Numbered from the stretch's first letter, positions 50,266-59,683 are shown. The stretch is 64,000 nucleotides of DNA from Lachnospiraceae bacterium (GCA_030825115.1 JAPJQL010000001.1:232253-296252), one strand, 5' to 3'. Notes: generated by a model not told the origin, from the sequence alone. Numbers and translations: made by a program.

Positions 50266-52338
50266 TCACTCCAGCTCCTCGTTCAACGCCTCCGTCCCCG
50301 GCACCGCAAACCTTCCGTCCGCGATCACCGGAGTCCTGCTCCCGTCAGCCGCCACCGCCACGATATCTCCAAGTTCCGAATACGGGATCGTAATATCCGT
50401 GTGGCAGCCAAAATAAGCCTTCGACACATCTTCCTTCCGCAGCAGCGAGACCTCATTGTCCCTGGCGATGATCTCTTTCCCGTCCGGATTAAACACCGGA
50501 GAGTCTTCGCTCCAGCTATAACAGGTATCTCCCACCGCAAAATGCGGACCCATCTTCTCTGCGATCAGAATCGGCAGTTTCTTCACGATTCCATACTTTT
50601 TAGCCATCGCATAAGCGGCTGTATTCGTCCCGATTGCAAATTCTCCCATCGCCAGTGTATCATGATTTTTCAAAATCTGCTGACGGATCAGTTCCTTCCC
50701 CTCTTCCGGGTCTGCAAAATTATCACAGGAATATTCGGTGATCATCCCATCCTGAAACCGCATCCTGAAATTCTTAAACTGGAAATCCCCGATATAAACA
50801 TTGCCCACATGCAGCAGCCCGTCTGTCCCCGCAAGGACCGGTGAGGTAAATACTTCTCCTACAGGAATGTTCACATCCGCCACACAGTTCTCGAAGTTCG
50901 TCTGCTTCTCTGGCTCATCCAGATGATGCAGGGATATCCTGATATCCGTCTCATTCTCCCCGCGCCCGGTCACGGTCACATACTCCGCCCTGTCCAGCAC
51001 GTCGATGATATGCTGCTGGATCTTCTTATATTTTTCATAATCCAGTGTATTGATCCGGATCGTCTCCGCAAATACCTCCGCAAAATCCTCTCCCACAGCC
51101 GGAACCGGAAACGCGATGATCGTAAAGCTGGTCTCGTCTCCCGGAATATACTGGTTCACAATTGGCATGGACTCATTTGCATAGGCGATCGAAATCTCCT
51201 TCTGCTTTTTGCTTAAGACATACGCCTCCGGCTTATTGACCGGTTCAAATCCATCCTCGCCGAAAGTCTCGATCACTGCCGGACCCGCAAACTCTGCCGC
51301 CAGCCCTTTATAAGTCTCATACGCAGTCCTGAGCACAGCCAGTTTTCTGTCCTTAAATGCCTTATCCAGATAGACTGCATTGTCATACCGGTGGTCATAC
51401 TCATACTGCTTGTTCGGCGAAGCTCCGTAATATCCAATCTTTCTGTTGGGGTTTTGGGTCACAGACCATACGGCAGCCCGGTACAAGATCACCTTCAGGC
51501 CCATCGCCTCAAACCGGCGGATCGCCGCCCGCACCATGCGCTCAAATCCAAGCTCATATCGGATGCTCACCGACCGCTTCTTAGAAAGATCACGTCCCAT
51601 CACTTCAAAACCTTTTTTATACCCCTCCGTATAGGCAGACGCCATCTCCTCAATCGTCTCCTCCGGCAGGGAATTTAAAAATCCGGCAATCTCAAGCTGT
51701 GCATCCGTGATATACTCGCCAAACCGGTACAGATACCTCAGGTCAGACAAATCGCTGTCCATAATGATATCCTTTGCAAACGACAGCTCCGGATCAAGCT
51801 GCTCCCGGATCCGGTATGTCAGCGTCACATCCGTATAGTCACTGTGAAACCAGTAGAGCACATCCCTTAAGCTTTTTACCGACGGCAGCCCTTCTTCAAA
51901 CATGTTGTAGATCTCGATCAGCGTCTCGCATAAGATCGTGATATCCGTCAGCCTGCACTCATAGGCAAAACAGATCGCCCCCTGAAGCTGTGCATAAAAA
52001 GCAGACAGCAGCGGTCCATATTCCTCTCCCATCAGCTTCGCCGCATAAGCCGGATTGGCATAGCTGGCCTCATAATGTTCCGGCAGCACATCCGCGTACA
52101 GATCATGGTTCAGCGCCTGTAAGGTCTCCATGTCCGCGTTCTCCAATTCGTCCCGCATCTGCCTTAACGCCAGTTCTTCAATCTGTCCCACAAATTCTGC
52201 CATGCGGCAAAAATACCGGTCAAACGGCTCCCCGACCCGGCCCTCTCCCGGTATCTCGGCAATCCGTTCCATCGCAAGGTCATACCGCTCCCTCACCTGT
52301 GTATTCTCATCATTCCACAACTGCTGATAATCTGCCAT
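50266..52338 (-). CDS. Aminopeptidase, M29-like, with long N-terminal extension
   Basis: A 690-aa protein, much longer than the usual M29 length of about 410. The C-terminal 400 residues carry M29 features: the metal ligands lie in VGEVFTSPVLAGTDG, LAMGEFAIGTNTAAY, EKMGPHFAVGDTCYSW and CHTDITIPYSE. The N-terminal ~280 residues form an unrecognised helical region. The M29 enzymes are metal-dependent, broad-specificity aminopeptidases. Good site AAAGGA before the ATG. Follows small membrane genes divergently spaced; likely monocistronic. Confidence 0.82.
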   Translation of the reverse strand: MADYQQLWNDENTQVRERYDLAMERIAEIPGEGRVGEPFDRYFCRMAEFVGQIEELALRQMRDELENADMETLQALNHDLYADVLPEHYEASYANPAYAAKLMGEEYGPLLSAFYAQLQGAICFAYECRLTDITILCETLIEIYNMFEEGLPSVKSLRDVLYWFHSDYTDVTLTYRIREQLDPELSFAKDIIMDSDLSDLRYLYRFGEYITDAQLEIAGFLNSLPEETIEEMASAYTEGYKKGFEVMGRDLSKKRSVSIRYELGFERMVRAAIRRFEAMGLKVILYRAAVWSVTQNPNRKIGYYGASPNKQYEYDHRYDNAVYLDKAFKDRKLAVLRTAYETYKGLAAEFAGPAVIETFGEDGFEPVNKPEAYVLSKKQKEISIAYANESMPIVNQYIPGDETSFTIIAFPVPAVGEDFAEVFAETIRINTLDYEKYKKIQQHIIDVLDRAEYVTVTGRGENETDIRISLHHLDEPEKQTNFENCVADVNIPVGEVFTSPVLAGTDGLLHVGNVYIGDFQFKNFRMRFQDGMITEYSCDNFADPEEGKELIRQQILKNHDTLAMGEFAIGTNTAAYAMAKKYGIVKKLPILIAEKMGPHFAVGDTCYSWSEDSPVFNPDGKEIIARDNEVSLLRKEDVSKAYFGCHTDITIPYSELGDIVAVAADGSRTPVIADGRFAVPGTEALNEELE

Positions 52339-52361
52339 AAATATTCAATCCTTTCTCACTG

Positions 52362-52691
52362 TCAGGCACGCCCTGACAGACCGACGATGATCATGCAAAG
52401 CCAGAACAGAATCAACAGACCGCTGATTATGATTCCGGCCTTTGCCAAATTATAATTCTTTTCCTTCTCCATAAAAGACAGTCCGCCATACACCAGGCCC
52501 GCAACCGCAAATAAGAGGCTGCTAAGCCCCCATGCGCCCACATTCAGCCCGCCGTTTCCCTGAAGCCGCACGCTGAGGGTAAGGCTGACGATACAAAAAG
52601 CCAGCGCCGCAAGCGCCAGGGGAAGGCTGATAAAACTCTGTCTTGCAAACGGCTTTTTAATATAGGATATCTTAAACCGGCGTTCTCGCAT
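52362..52691 (-). CDS. Small four-helix membrane protein (DUF6142-like)
   Basis: A 109-aa membrane protein with about three hydrophobic segments (ISLPLALAALAFCIVSLTLS; WGLSSLLFAVAGLVYGGLSF; GIIISGLLILFWLCMIIVGL). Similar small proteins occur in Lachnospiraceae; I recall them as DUF6142, unchecked. The ATG at 52689-52691 lies near the VanZ stop with AAGGAG upstream, so the two are one unit. Function unknown. Confidence 0.7.
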   Translation of the reverse strand: MRERRFKISYIKKPFARQSFISLPLALAALAFCIVSLTLSVRLQGNGGLNVGAWGLSSLLFAVAGLVYGGLSFMEKEKNYNLAKAGIIISGLLILFWLCMIIVGLSGRA

Positions 52692-53148
52692 TCATCTTTC
52701 TCCTTATCCTTATCTTCTGCACAATTCGGTTGATCATGTATCCGAGCGCCCCGCCAATGGTATTTAAGAAGATATCATCCACATCAAAGCTGCCCACCCG
52801 GAATATCAGCTGGGTCACTTCCACACACAGGCTGAGCAAAAAACAGAGCAAGATGGCATTATACCATTTACGCGACCTTCTGCTGACAATCGGCAGGAAG
52901 AACCCACATGGCATAAAACCGATCACATTTCCGTACACGTTCAAAAAATACGCCTCAAAGCCCAATTTATGTCTATAAGTATAGAACCGCTTAATCTCTT
53001 TAAACAGCTCCAGATTGTATGCATAGCCACGCTGCGCCGTATCTCTCCCAAACGACTCCGCAAAAATCAAAAAATACACCAAAAGCCCTAAGTACAGCAA
53101 AAACAGCACCCATCCAAGCTTTTGGTACCTGGTCGTGTTTTTTATCAT
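52672..53148 (-). CDS. VanZ family membrane protein
   Basis: A 158-aa protein with four membrane segments. The GNVIGFMPCGFFLPIVSRR and LLCFLLSLCVEVTQLIFRVG segments and the DDIFLNTIGGALGYMI motif identify VanZ. VanZ-like proteins are linked to teicoplanin or lipoglycopeptide tolerance; function here is unknown. The ATG at 53146-53148 follows GGGGAT; a GTG at 53181 is an alternative. Overlaps the following small gene. Confidence 0.82.
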   Translation of the reverse strand: MIKNTTRYQKLGWVLFLLYLGLLVYFLIFAESFGRDTAQRGYAYNLELFKEIKRFYTYRHKLGFEAYFLNVYGNVIGFMPCGFFLPIVSRRSRKWYNAILLCFLLSLCVEVTQLIFRVGSFDVDDIFLNTIGGALGYMINRIVQKIRIRRKMNARTPV

Positions 53149-53216
53149 ATTATCCCCATCTATTTCTTTTATTTCCGGCACGTCTCTGCCTCACTGCGTG
53201 ACACTGTGGATGTGGT

Positions 53217-53251
53217 AAGGCAGTATCCCCCCGCCGGGCAGATACTGCCTT
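53217..53251. terminator. Terminator-like hairpin downstream of the pyr operon
   Basis: AAGGCAGTATC (53217-53227) pairs exactly with 53241-53251; the loop is GC-rich. TTTTCT follows on the plus strand; the minus-strand tail is weak. Confidence 0.5.
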
Positions 53252-53264
53252 TTCTAACAGTGTC

Positions 53265-53414
53265 TCAGAATGTAATTTCCGACTTGCGCTTCAGCAGGAT
53301 TCCCCCGCTGACGATCGACATGATGCCGACCACCACGCCCGTCACCAGTACGATGATCCCTATGGCAATATTACATGCGCCTGTATTCCGCATGGTCTTA
53401 TAAACCTTTTCCAT
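53265..53414 (-). CDS. Small membrane protein at the end of the pyr operon
   Basis: A 49-aa ORF starting MEKVYKTMRNTGACNIAIG, with one long hydrophobic segment (about 16-41, GIIVLVTGVVVGIMSIVSGG) and a basic tail (LLKRKSEITF). AAGGAG lies 7-8 nt upstream of the ATG at 53412-53414. It follows pyrE by 11 bp in the same direction. Unknown function, but the site and composition strongly suggest a real gene. Confidence 0.7.
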   Translation of the reverse strand: MEKVYKTMRNTGACNIAIGIIVLVTGVVVGIMSIVSGGILLKRKSEITF

Positions 53415-53425
53415 ATGTCTGCTCC

Positions 53426-54100
53426 TTACTCTGCTCCATACTGCTCATAATAAGCATCGATTGCTGCTTTTAACGTATCATCAATGATGATCTTTCCTTT
53501 GTAAGGTCTGTTGTACAGATGCTCCACCACATCGGCCATCGTCACGATCGCCGTCGTCTGGAAACCATATTTTTCCTGGATCTCGGCAAGGGCGGATTTG
53601 GTTCCCTGTCCTCTCTCCATCCGGTCTACGGAAACCACCAGACCCATCACATCCACATCGCCCTGGGCTTTGATAATAGGCAGCGTTTCCTCAATGGAAG
53701 TACCCGCGGTGGTCACATCCTCGATGATCACAACCTTGTCGTGGTCCGCGATCGGACTGCCGAGCAGGATTCCCTTGTCGCCGTGGTCCTTGACTTCTTT
53801 TCTGTTGGAACAATATTTGATATCGGCATCATAAAACTCGCTGATCGCCATCGTCGTGGCAACCGTCAGCGGAATCCCCTTGTAGGCCGGTCCGAACAGC
53901 ACGTCAAAATCCAGGCCGAACGCATTCTGGATCGCCTTTGCATAATACTCGCCCAGACGGCGGAGCTGGGTTCCGGTGCGGTAAAATCCCGTATTTACAA
54001 AAAACGGGGTCTTTCTGCCGCTCTTCGTCACAAAATCTCCGAACTTCAGCACTTCACAGTCAATCATAAACTCTATAAATTCTTTCTTGTAATCTTCCAT
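53426..54100 (-). CDS. pyrE: Orotate phosphoribosyltransferase
   Basis: A 224-aa PRTase. The PRPP loop KVVIIEDVTTAGTSIEETL holds the acidic pair and the family motif; FGPAYKGIPLTVATTMA is typical of PyrE. It converts orotate to OMP. Last enzyme gene of the pyrF-K-D-E operon. Confidence 0.95.
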   Translation of the reverse strand: MEDYKKEFIEFMIDCEVLKFGDFVTKSGRKTPFFVNTGFYRTGTQLRRLGEYYAKAIQNAFGLDFDVLFGPAYKGIPLTVATTMAISEFYDADIKYCSNRKEVKDHGDKGILLGSPIADHDKVVIIEDVTTAGTSIEETLPIIKAQGDVDVMGLVVSVDRMERGQGTKSALAEIQEKYGFQTTAIVTMADVVEHLYNRPYKGKIIIDDTLKAAIDAYYEQYGAE

Positions 54101-54123
54101 CGTTATCTCCTTTATCCCGGGTA

Positions 54124-55029
54124 CTATTTTACACAGCCAACCAGCTCTGCAATGTCTTCGATCTGGTGCTTTCTCATATAATCCTCAATGCCTTCCACAA
54201 TCTCCACAGTCGCATAAGGGTTGTAGAAATTTGCAGTCCCCACGGACACCGCGCTGGCTCCCGCAAGGATAAATTCCATCGCATCCTCCGCTGTCGCGAT
54301 CCCGCCCATGCCGATGATCGGCAGGCTGATGGCATTCGCCACCTGATAGACCATACGCACCGCGATCGGCTTTACCGCCGGACCAGACATACCGCCTGTC
54401 TTGTTGGCGATTGCAAAGGTACGGCGGTTGATATCGATCTTCATGCCTGTCAGGGTATTGATGAGAGAGACCACATCAGCGCCCCCCGCCTCTACCGCCC
54501 GCGCCATCTCCGTGATATCTGTCACGTTGGGGCTGAGCTTCATGATGACCGGCTGCTTCGCATATTTTTTCACTTCTCTTGTGATCGCTTCGGCACATTT
54601 CGGGTCCTGGCCAAAGGCAATGCCGCCCTCCTTCACATTCGGGCAGGAAATATTGATTTCCAGCAGGTCCACCGGCTCATCCGCAAGACGTTCCACAACC
54701 TCAAGGTAGTCTTCCGTGGATTTTCCGCAGACATTCACGATGATCTTCGTGTCAAACTGTTTTAAAAACGGAATATCCCGTTTGGCAAACACATCGATCC
54801 CCGGGTTCTGCAGGCCGATGGCATTGAGCATGCCGCTTGACACTTCCGCAATCCTCGGAGTCGGATTCCCCGGCCAGGGCACGTTTGCCACGCCCTTTGT
54901 CACAACCGCGCCAAGACGGTTCAAATCCACAAACTCTCCATATTCCGCACCGCTTCCAAACGTGCCGGAAGCCGTCATCACCGGATTTTTCAATTCCACG
55001 CCGGCAAGATTCACTTTTGTATTCATCAC
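54124..55029 (-). CDS. pyrD: Dihydroorotate dehydrogenase B, catalytic subunit
   Basis: A 301-aa class 1B enzyme. TASGTFGSGAEYGEF, NISCPNVKEGGIAFGQDPKC with the active-site Cys, and the IPIIGMGGIATAEDAMEF FMN-phosphate motif. Works with PyrK in the NAD-dependent heterotetramer. Its start overlaps the pyrK stop by 4 nt. Confidence 0.95.
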   Translation of the reverse strand: MMNTKVNLAGVELKNPVMTASGTFGSGAEYGEFVDLNRLGAVVTKGVANVPWPGNPTPRIAEVSSGMLNAIGLQNPGIDVFAKRDIPFLKQFDTKIIVNVCGKSTEDYLEVVERLADEPVDLLEINISCPNVKEGGIAFGQDPKCAEAITREVKKYAKQPVIMKLSPNVTDITEMARAVEAGGADVVSLINTLTGMKIDINRRTFAIANKTGGMSGPAVKPIAVRMVYQVANAISLPIIGMGGIATAEDAMEFILAGASAVSVGTANFYNPYATVEIVEGIEDYMRKHQIEDIAELVGCVK

Positions 55030-55823
55030 AGTTCCACCTCCTGCGCCAGGAATACCGGACCATCCTTACAGATTCTCTTGTTGTGTACCTGGGAATGCTC
55101 ATCCACATCCTTTGACTGGCACACGCAGGCAAGGCAGGCGCCGATGCCGCACGCCATCTTCTCTTCCAGAGACAGCCAGCACTCGATCCCCTGTTCCGCC
55201 GCATACGCTTTTAACGCCCGCAGCATCGGAGTAGGGCCGCAGGCAAACATCACGTCCGCCTCCAGGCCGTTTGCACGGATCGCATCGATGACATTGCCAG
55301 CCGTACCTGCGCTGCCATCCTCCGTCGCCACATACACTTCCCCGTGCGCCTCAAACTCCTGATCCAAAAACAGTACGTCCCTGTAGCCCAGGACCATCTG
55401 CTTTTCACACTCCAGCTGCTTTGCCAGCTCGAGCATCGGCGGAATGCCGATACCGCCGCCGATCAAAAATGCCTTTTTCCCCTTCCGGTCCAGAGGGAAT
55501 CCATTGCCTAACGGTCCCATGATGGTGATGTCGTCACCTGCTTCATAAGCAGAAAACTCCTCAGTCCCCGCTCCGACCACCCGGTAGACAATCCGCAGCC
55601 TGCCGCCTGCCTTGTCGATCTCACAGATGCTGATCGGACGCGGCAGCAGTTTGCCGGCGTCTCTGGTGTAAACGGAGATGAACTGGCCCGGTTTTGCGGC
55701 CTTTGCCACCTCGTCCGCCTGGATCCACATGCTGAATATGTCTCCGGTCAGCGCTTCCTGGCTGACAACCTTCGCCGACAGCTTCACCTTCCCGGTCTTC
55801 TCTATCTTCTCAATCGCTCCCAT
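55026..55823 (-). CDS. pyrK: Dihydroorotate dehydrogenase B, electron-transfer subunit
   Basis: A 265-aa FAD and iron-sulfur protein. The FAD motif RPISICEIDKAGGRLRIVYR and NAD-binding GGGIGIPPMLELAKQL are visible; the C-terminal Cys-rich motif CGIGACLACVCQSK binds a [2Fe-2S] cluster. The ATG at 55821-55823 follows AGGAGG; longer frames overlap pyrF. Confidence 0.95.
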   Translation of the reverse strand: MGAIEKIEKTGKVKLSAKVVSQEALTGDIFSMWIQADEVAKAAKPGQFISVYTRDAGKLLPRPISICEIDKAGGRLRIVYRVVGAGTEEFSAYEAGDDITIMGPLGNGFPLDRKGKKAFLIGGGIGIPPMLELAKQLECEKQMVLGYRDVLFLDQEFEAHGEVYVATEDGSAGTAGNVIDAIRANGLEADVMFACGPTPMLRALKAYAAEQGIECWLSLEEKMACGIGACLACVCQSKDVDEHSQVHNKRICKDGPVFLAQEVEL

Positions 55824-55837
55824 GAAAGCCTCCTGGT

Positions 55838-56755
55838 CTATAATACACTGTTGATATCGGCAACCATATCCTCGACAGCCTGTCTGGATGCCTCTGCAAA
55901 ATGTTCCGCGCCAAACTTCGCATATTTGTCCTGTTTGTAGGCAGCGATGATACCGCGGGAGGAATTGACGATCGCCCCCAGCCCATCCTCGTTGAAGCAT
56001 GGTTTTAAGTCAGCTGCAGTGCCGCCCTGTGCGCCGTAGCCCGGAACCAGGAAATAAGTATTCGGCATCAGTTTTCTGAGGATTGCACTCATCTCCGGGT
56101 AAGTCGCCCCTACCACTGCGCCTACGTTGCTGTAAGTACCGTCCATGCAGTCTGCGCCCCACTCCACAACCTTCTCGGCCACCAGCTCATATACCGGTCT
56201 GCCATCCACCAGCTGGTCCTGGAATTCGCCGCTGGACGGATTGGATGTTTTCACAAGGACGAACAGGCCTTTATCCTCTTCCCTGCACACATCCACGAAA
56301 GGTTTTACGCCGTCTGTTCCCAGGTATGGATTCACGGTCAGGAATTCGGTATTGAATGCTCTGCAGACAGAGCCGCCCACCTTTACTTTGCCCAGATGCG
56401 CGGTTGCATATGCCGCAGAAGTAGAGCCGATATCGCCGCGCTTTGCATCGCCGATCACGATCAGGCCCTTTTCCTGGCAGTATCTTACGGTTTTCTCATA
56501 TACTTTCAGCCCTTCGATGCCAAACTGCTCATACATCGCGATCTGAGGTTTTACGGAAGGAATCAAATCAAAGGTGTGGTCCACAATCTCCTTATTAAAG
56601 TGCCAGATCGCATCGGCAGCCCCTTCTAACGTCTCTCCGAAATCATGGAAAGACTGTTTTAAGATGTGCTCCGGGATGTAGCTTAACATCGGGTCCAGCC
56701 CTACGCAGATCGGCGCTTTCGTCTTCTGAATCTTCTGAATCAACTGGTTAATCAT
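55838..56755 (-). CDS. pyrF: Orotidine 5'-phosphate decarboxylase
   Basis: A 305-aa type 2 PyrF. The catalytic DAKRGDIGSTSAAYA segment has the conserved Lys and Asp; VGLDPMLSYIPEHIL and VPGYGAQGGTAADLK are family landmarks. Converts OMP to UMP. The ATG at 56753-56755 has AAGGAGG upstream. First gene of the operon. Confidence 0.95.
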   Translation of the reverse strand: MINQLIQKIQKTKAPICVGLDPMLSYIPEHILKQSFHDFGETLEGAADAIWHFNKEIVDHTFDLIPSVKPQIAMYEQFGIEGLKVYEKTVRYCQEKGLIVIGDAKRGDIGSTSAAYATAHLGKVKVGGSVCRAFNTEFLTVNPYLGTDGVKPFVDVCREEDKGLFVLVKTSNPSSGEFQDQLVDGRPVYELVAEKVVEWGADCMDGTYSNVGAVVGATYPEMSAILRKLMPNTYFLVPGYGAQGGTAADLKPCFNEDGLGAIVNSSRGIIAAYKQDKYAKFGAEHFAEASRQAVEDMVADINSVL

Positions 56756-56821
56756 ATGTTCCTCCTTTTTCTTCACGGTACATTATTTTTTCTATCTCTT
56801 ACTTTTCATTCAGTCTCAATT

Positions 56822-56850
56822 ATTCTAGCATATCTAAGGGGGGCTTTCAA
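56822..56850 (-). promoter_or_regulatory. Promoter of the pyr operon
   Basis: TTGAAA at 56845-56850, 17-bp spacer, TAGAAT at 56822-56827 on the minus strand. No PyrR-binding hairpin is evident in the short leader. Confidence 0.75.
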
Positions 56851-56895
56851 GCACTTTACGCGGTCAGTTCAGCGTGAATTCACACTAACGCCCAC

Positions 56896-57585
56896 CTACA
56901 AAAGCCCAGACACCAGAGGAACCATGACCACCGTCATCAGCCCGGCCACTGCGATCGCAAGACTGCTCATCGCCCCTTCCACATCCCCCAGTTCCAGCGC
57001 TTTTGCCGTCCCGATCGCGTGTGCCGCAGTCCCAAGCGCCAGCCCCTTTGCAATCGGATGCCGGATGCCTGCTATTTTAAACAGGCTCTCCGCTACGATA
57101 TTCCCAAAGATGCCGGTGATGATGATGCACACCACCGTGATCGTCACGATCCCCCCTGCCTCCTCGCTGACCCCCATTCCGATCGCGGTCGTGATGGACT
57201 TGGGCAGCATGGTGACATAGTGCAGATGGCCCAGCCCAAACACCATACAGAGCACAAAAATGCTCGCCGCGCTTGCAACCACACCCGAAAAGATCGCCGC
57301 GCCTACCGCCGGCAGGTTCTTTTTCAGCAGCTCCAGCTGACGGTACAGGGGAATCGCCAGACAGACCGTAGAAGGCGTCAGCAGGTAGCTGATATATTTT
57401 GCACTGGCATTGTAAGTATCATAATCAATCCCCATCACTGCCAAAAACGCAATCACCACAACCACAGAAACCAGCAGGGGATTCAAAATCGCCCACCCCA
57501 GCCGTTTTTTCAGCCATACCCCGAACAAATACGCGAGGATGCTGAGCACAAATCCAAAATAAAGAGATTCCTGTATCAATGTCAT
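56896..57585 (-). CDS. lrgB: LrgB family protein
   Basis: A 229-aa membrane protein with about six segments. The DYDTYNASAKYISYLLTPST and VCLAIPLYRQLELLKKNLPA segments and the HYVTMLPKSITTAIGMGVSE motif are LrgB signatures. LrgAB modulates murein hydrolase activity and may transport pyruvate or glycolate. Its start overlaps the lrgA stop. Confidence 0.9.
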   Translation of the reverse strand: MTLIQESLYFGFVLSILAYLFGVWLKKRLGWAILNPLLVSVVVVIAFLAVMGIDYDTYNASAKYISYLLTPSTVCLAIPLYRQLELLKKNLPAVGAAIFSGVVASAASIFVLCMVFGLGHLHYVTMLPKSITTAIGMGVSEEAGGIVTITVVCIIITGIFGNIVAESLFKIAGIRHPIAKGLALGTAAHAIGTAKALELGDVEGAMSSLAIAVAGLMTVVMVPLVSGLL

Positions 57586-57968
57586 GCCTGCTGCCCTCCG
57601 TCCTTCTGTTTTATCCGCTTTTTACTGCTTCCCCCGATCATCCACTCTGCCACCTTGCCGGTCACGATCATGACCACAGCCGTAGAAACAAGGCAGATGA
57701 CGACCAGCGGGATCAGGATCGCCCTCATATCCCCATAACTCTCCATCAAGCCCACGGAAGCAGGGATAAACAGAACCGGCATGATATCCAGCAGAAAATT
57801 CCCGGTCGCTTCGACCGCTTCGAGTTTCAAGATCCCGGTACACAAAAGCACCAGCAGCAAAAACAGTCCATATACCCCCGACGGTACGGGAAGCGGCAGC
57901 ACATGGTTCAGCCCTTCTCCCGCCAGCGTAATGCCAAATATGATGGCTCCTTCTTTCAAGTATTTCAT
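57582..57968 (-). CDS. lrgA: CidA/LrgA family holin-like protein
   Basis: A 128-aa protein with four membrane segments. GITLAGEGLNHVLPLPVPSG and VYGLFLLLVLLCTGILKLE are typical of the LrgA/CidA family. GGAGG lies before the ATG at 57966-57968; the longer frame begins 11 codons upstream without a site. It overlaps lrgB by 4 nt. Confidence 0.88.
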   Translation of the reverse strand: MKYLKEGAIIFGITLAGEGLNHVLPLPVPSGVYGLFLLLVLLCTGILKLEAVEATGNFLLDIMPVLFIPASVGLMESYGDMRAILIPLVVICLVSTAVVMIVTGKVAEWMIGGSSKKRIKQKDGGQQA

Positions 57969-58129
57969 TCTGTCCTCCAGCGGCACAGTCCTCTGCGCCA
58001 TATGATTTTTATGCTGTCTGGTATTTTACCACCCAGGATAGAAAAGCACAATCCTCTTTCTTGCTATCTTTCCAATTTTCAGCTATACTTATCCGGTAGT
58101 TTTCCAGACAAAATTATATTGGAGATGCC

Positions 58130-58909
58130 ATGAAGATCATAGAAACCTCGATATTGACAAACATACAGACAGAAGAAATAGCCACCCTCACTGACGCCTG
58201 CCGCAGCCAAGACAAGATCCGGCTGACCTATCCGGCTGATGAATCCGGCGACGGCTGCCGCCATTATCTTTTATATAAAGAAGACGGGACTCTGGCCGCC
58301 GTCCTTGCCATGCTGCCTTTAGATGACCGGACTGCGGAATGCAGCGCCTTTACCCACCCCGCATACCGCCGTCAAGGCTGCTTTTCCCGCCTGCTCGACA
58401 TTGCCGCCGAACAGTTTGAAACGTGTGATATCCTGTTTGGCGTACCGGAAGCCTGCCACGCTGCCATACAGGTCTTGTCTGCCCTCGGCGCAGAGCAGGA
58501 ATCCCTCGAACATCAGATGGAGCTTTTATTTCCAGTCCACTCCTCCGACGCAGCTGCAAACACCGGCGCTCATCTCTCCTGCCACGGCGGACTAACGCTT
58601 GCCAGCTCCCCCGACAAGGCTGCGGACACAGTGGAATGGACCCTGAAAAAAGACGGTCTCCCCATCGGGCGATGCCTGATCACAACGGTATCTGAGGGCT
58701 GCGTCTGCCTGCACCATCTGGAAATCGCAGAACCTCTGCGCCAAAAAGGCTATGGAAGCAGCTTTCTGTCCCTGCTGCTCCCCCGTATTGCCGAGGGCGG
58801 GTTTCACAAGATCATCCTGCAGGTGTCCGGAGACAATCCTGCGGCAGTCGCCCTGTACAAAAAGACAGGATTCCGAATCACCGAAACCCTGTCCTTTTAC
58901 TGTTATTAA
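58130..58909 (+). CDS. GNAT family N-acetyltransferase
   Basis: A 259-aa protein with an acetyl-CoA-binding signature near the C-terminus (EPLRQKGYGSSFLSLLLPRI, Q/RxxGxG/A-like) and a second GNAT-like half at TAECSAFTHPAYRRQGCFSR (RxxGxx), so it is probably a tandem GNAT. GGAGA precedes the ATG. Monocistronic, convergent with the alarmone synthetase gene. Acceptor unknown. Confidence 0.8.
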   Translation: MKIIETSILTNIQTEEIATLTDACRSQDKIRLTYPADESGDGCRHYLLYKEDGTLAAVLAMLPLDDRTAECSAFTHPAYRRQGCFSRLLDIAAEQFETCDILFGVPEACHAAIQVLSALGAEQESLEHQMELLFPVHSSDAAANTGAHLSCHGGLTLASSPDKAADTVEWTLKKDGLPIGRCLITTVSEGCVCLHHLEIAEPLRQKGYGSSFLSLLLPRIAEGGFHKIILQVSGDNPAAVALYKKTGFRITETLSFYCY

Positions 58910-58911
58910 AT

Positions 58912-59622
58912 TTACTTTTTCACCGTACCGCCCTGCGCTTCGATGCTCTTTCTGATACTCAGCATCTTCTGATCCGTGTCTGCAATCACTTCTGCACACT
59001 GGCGCAGCTCCTCGCTGATGGCATCGGCCGCCTCGCCGATGTCTTTTTTGTACTTCAGCTGATGATCCAGGCTTGCCCAAAAATCCATCGCGATCGTCCG
59101 GATCTGCACTTCCACTCTCATCGACTTCTTCTGGTCCGAGAAAAATACCGGGACCTCCAGGATCAGATGGTAGCTGCGATAGCCATTGGGTTTTGGATTC
59201 TTGATATAATCTTTGATCGCGATCACCGTAATGTCGTCCTGGCTGACCAGCATATTGGCAACCGCATAAATATCATCTACAAAAGAACAGATGACACGGA
59301 TTCCCGCGACATCATCCAGATTATTCACCATAGAATCCAGCGAGACCGGAAGGTTCCGGCGGTGCAGCTTCTCCACAATGCTGAGCGGCTTCTTCACCCT
59401 GGACTTGATCATCTCAATGGGATTTCGCTGGTTGCGAACGGACAATTCGTCGTTCAGCACCTCCAGCTTTGTCTTAACTTCCCGTATCGCACAGGTGTAC
59501 ATCATCATCGCTTCCTGAAATTCCCGTGCCTGGCTGATAAACCCTTCCGGCACCTGTACCAGGTTTGGGACATTGACTACAGACTGTTCCAACTCGTTGT
59601 TGGGATTCATACTAATGTTCAT
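58912..59622 (-). CDS. relQ: Small alarmone synthetase (RelQ-type)
   Basis: A 236-aa single-domain GTP pyrophosphokinase. The RIKPL-type ATP segment is IKSRVKKPLSIVEKL; DVAGIRVICSFVDD holds the metal Asp; GYRSYHLIL and VEVQIRTIAMDFWASLDHQL complete the synthetase fold. It makes (p)ppGpp without a hydrolase domain. AAGGGG precedes the ATG. Compare the divergent RelA/SpoT-HEPN protein at 33 kb. Confidence 0.92.
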   Translation of the reverse strand: MNISMNPNNELEQSVVNVPNLVQVPEGFISQAREFQEAMMMYTCAIREVKTKLEVLNDELSVRNQRNPIEMIKSRVKKPLSIVEKLHRRNLPVSLDSMVNNLDDVAGIRVICSFVDDIYAVANMLVSQDDITVIAIKDYIKNPKPNGYRSYHLILEVPVFFSDQKKSMRVEVQIRTIAMDFWASLDHQLKYKKDIGEAADAISEELRQCAEVIADTDQKMLSIRKSIEAQGGTVKK

Positions 59623-59654
59623 TGGTATACCCCTTCTTGTTTCATGCTGCTTCC

Positions 59655-59683
59655 ATTATATACAATATCTTGTACCTGCACAA
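59655..59683 (-). promoter_or_regulatory. Promoter of the relQ gene
   Basis: TTGTGC at 59678-59683, 17-bp spacer, TATAAT at 59655-59660 on the minus strand, about 30 bp before the start. Confidence 0.6.
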
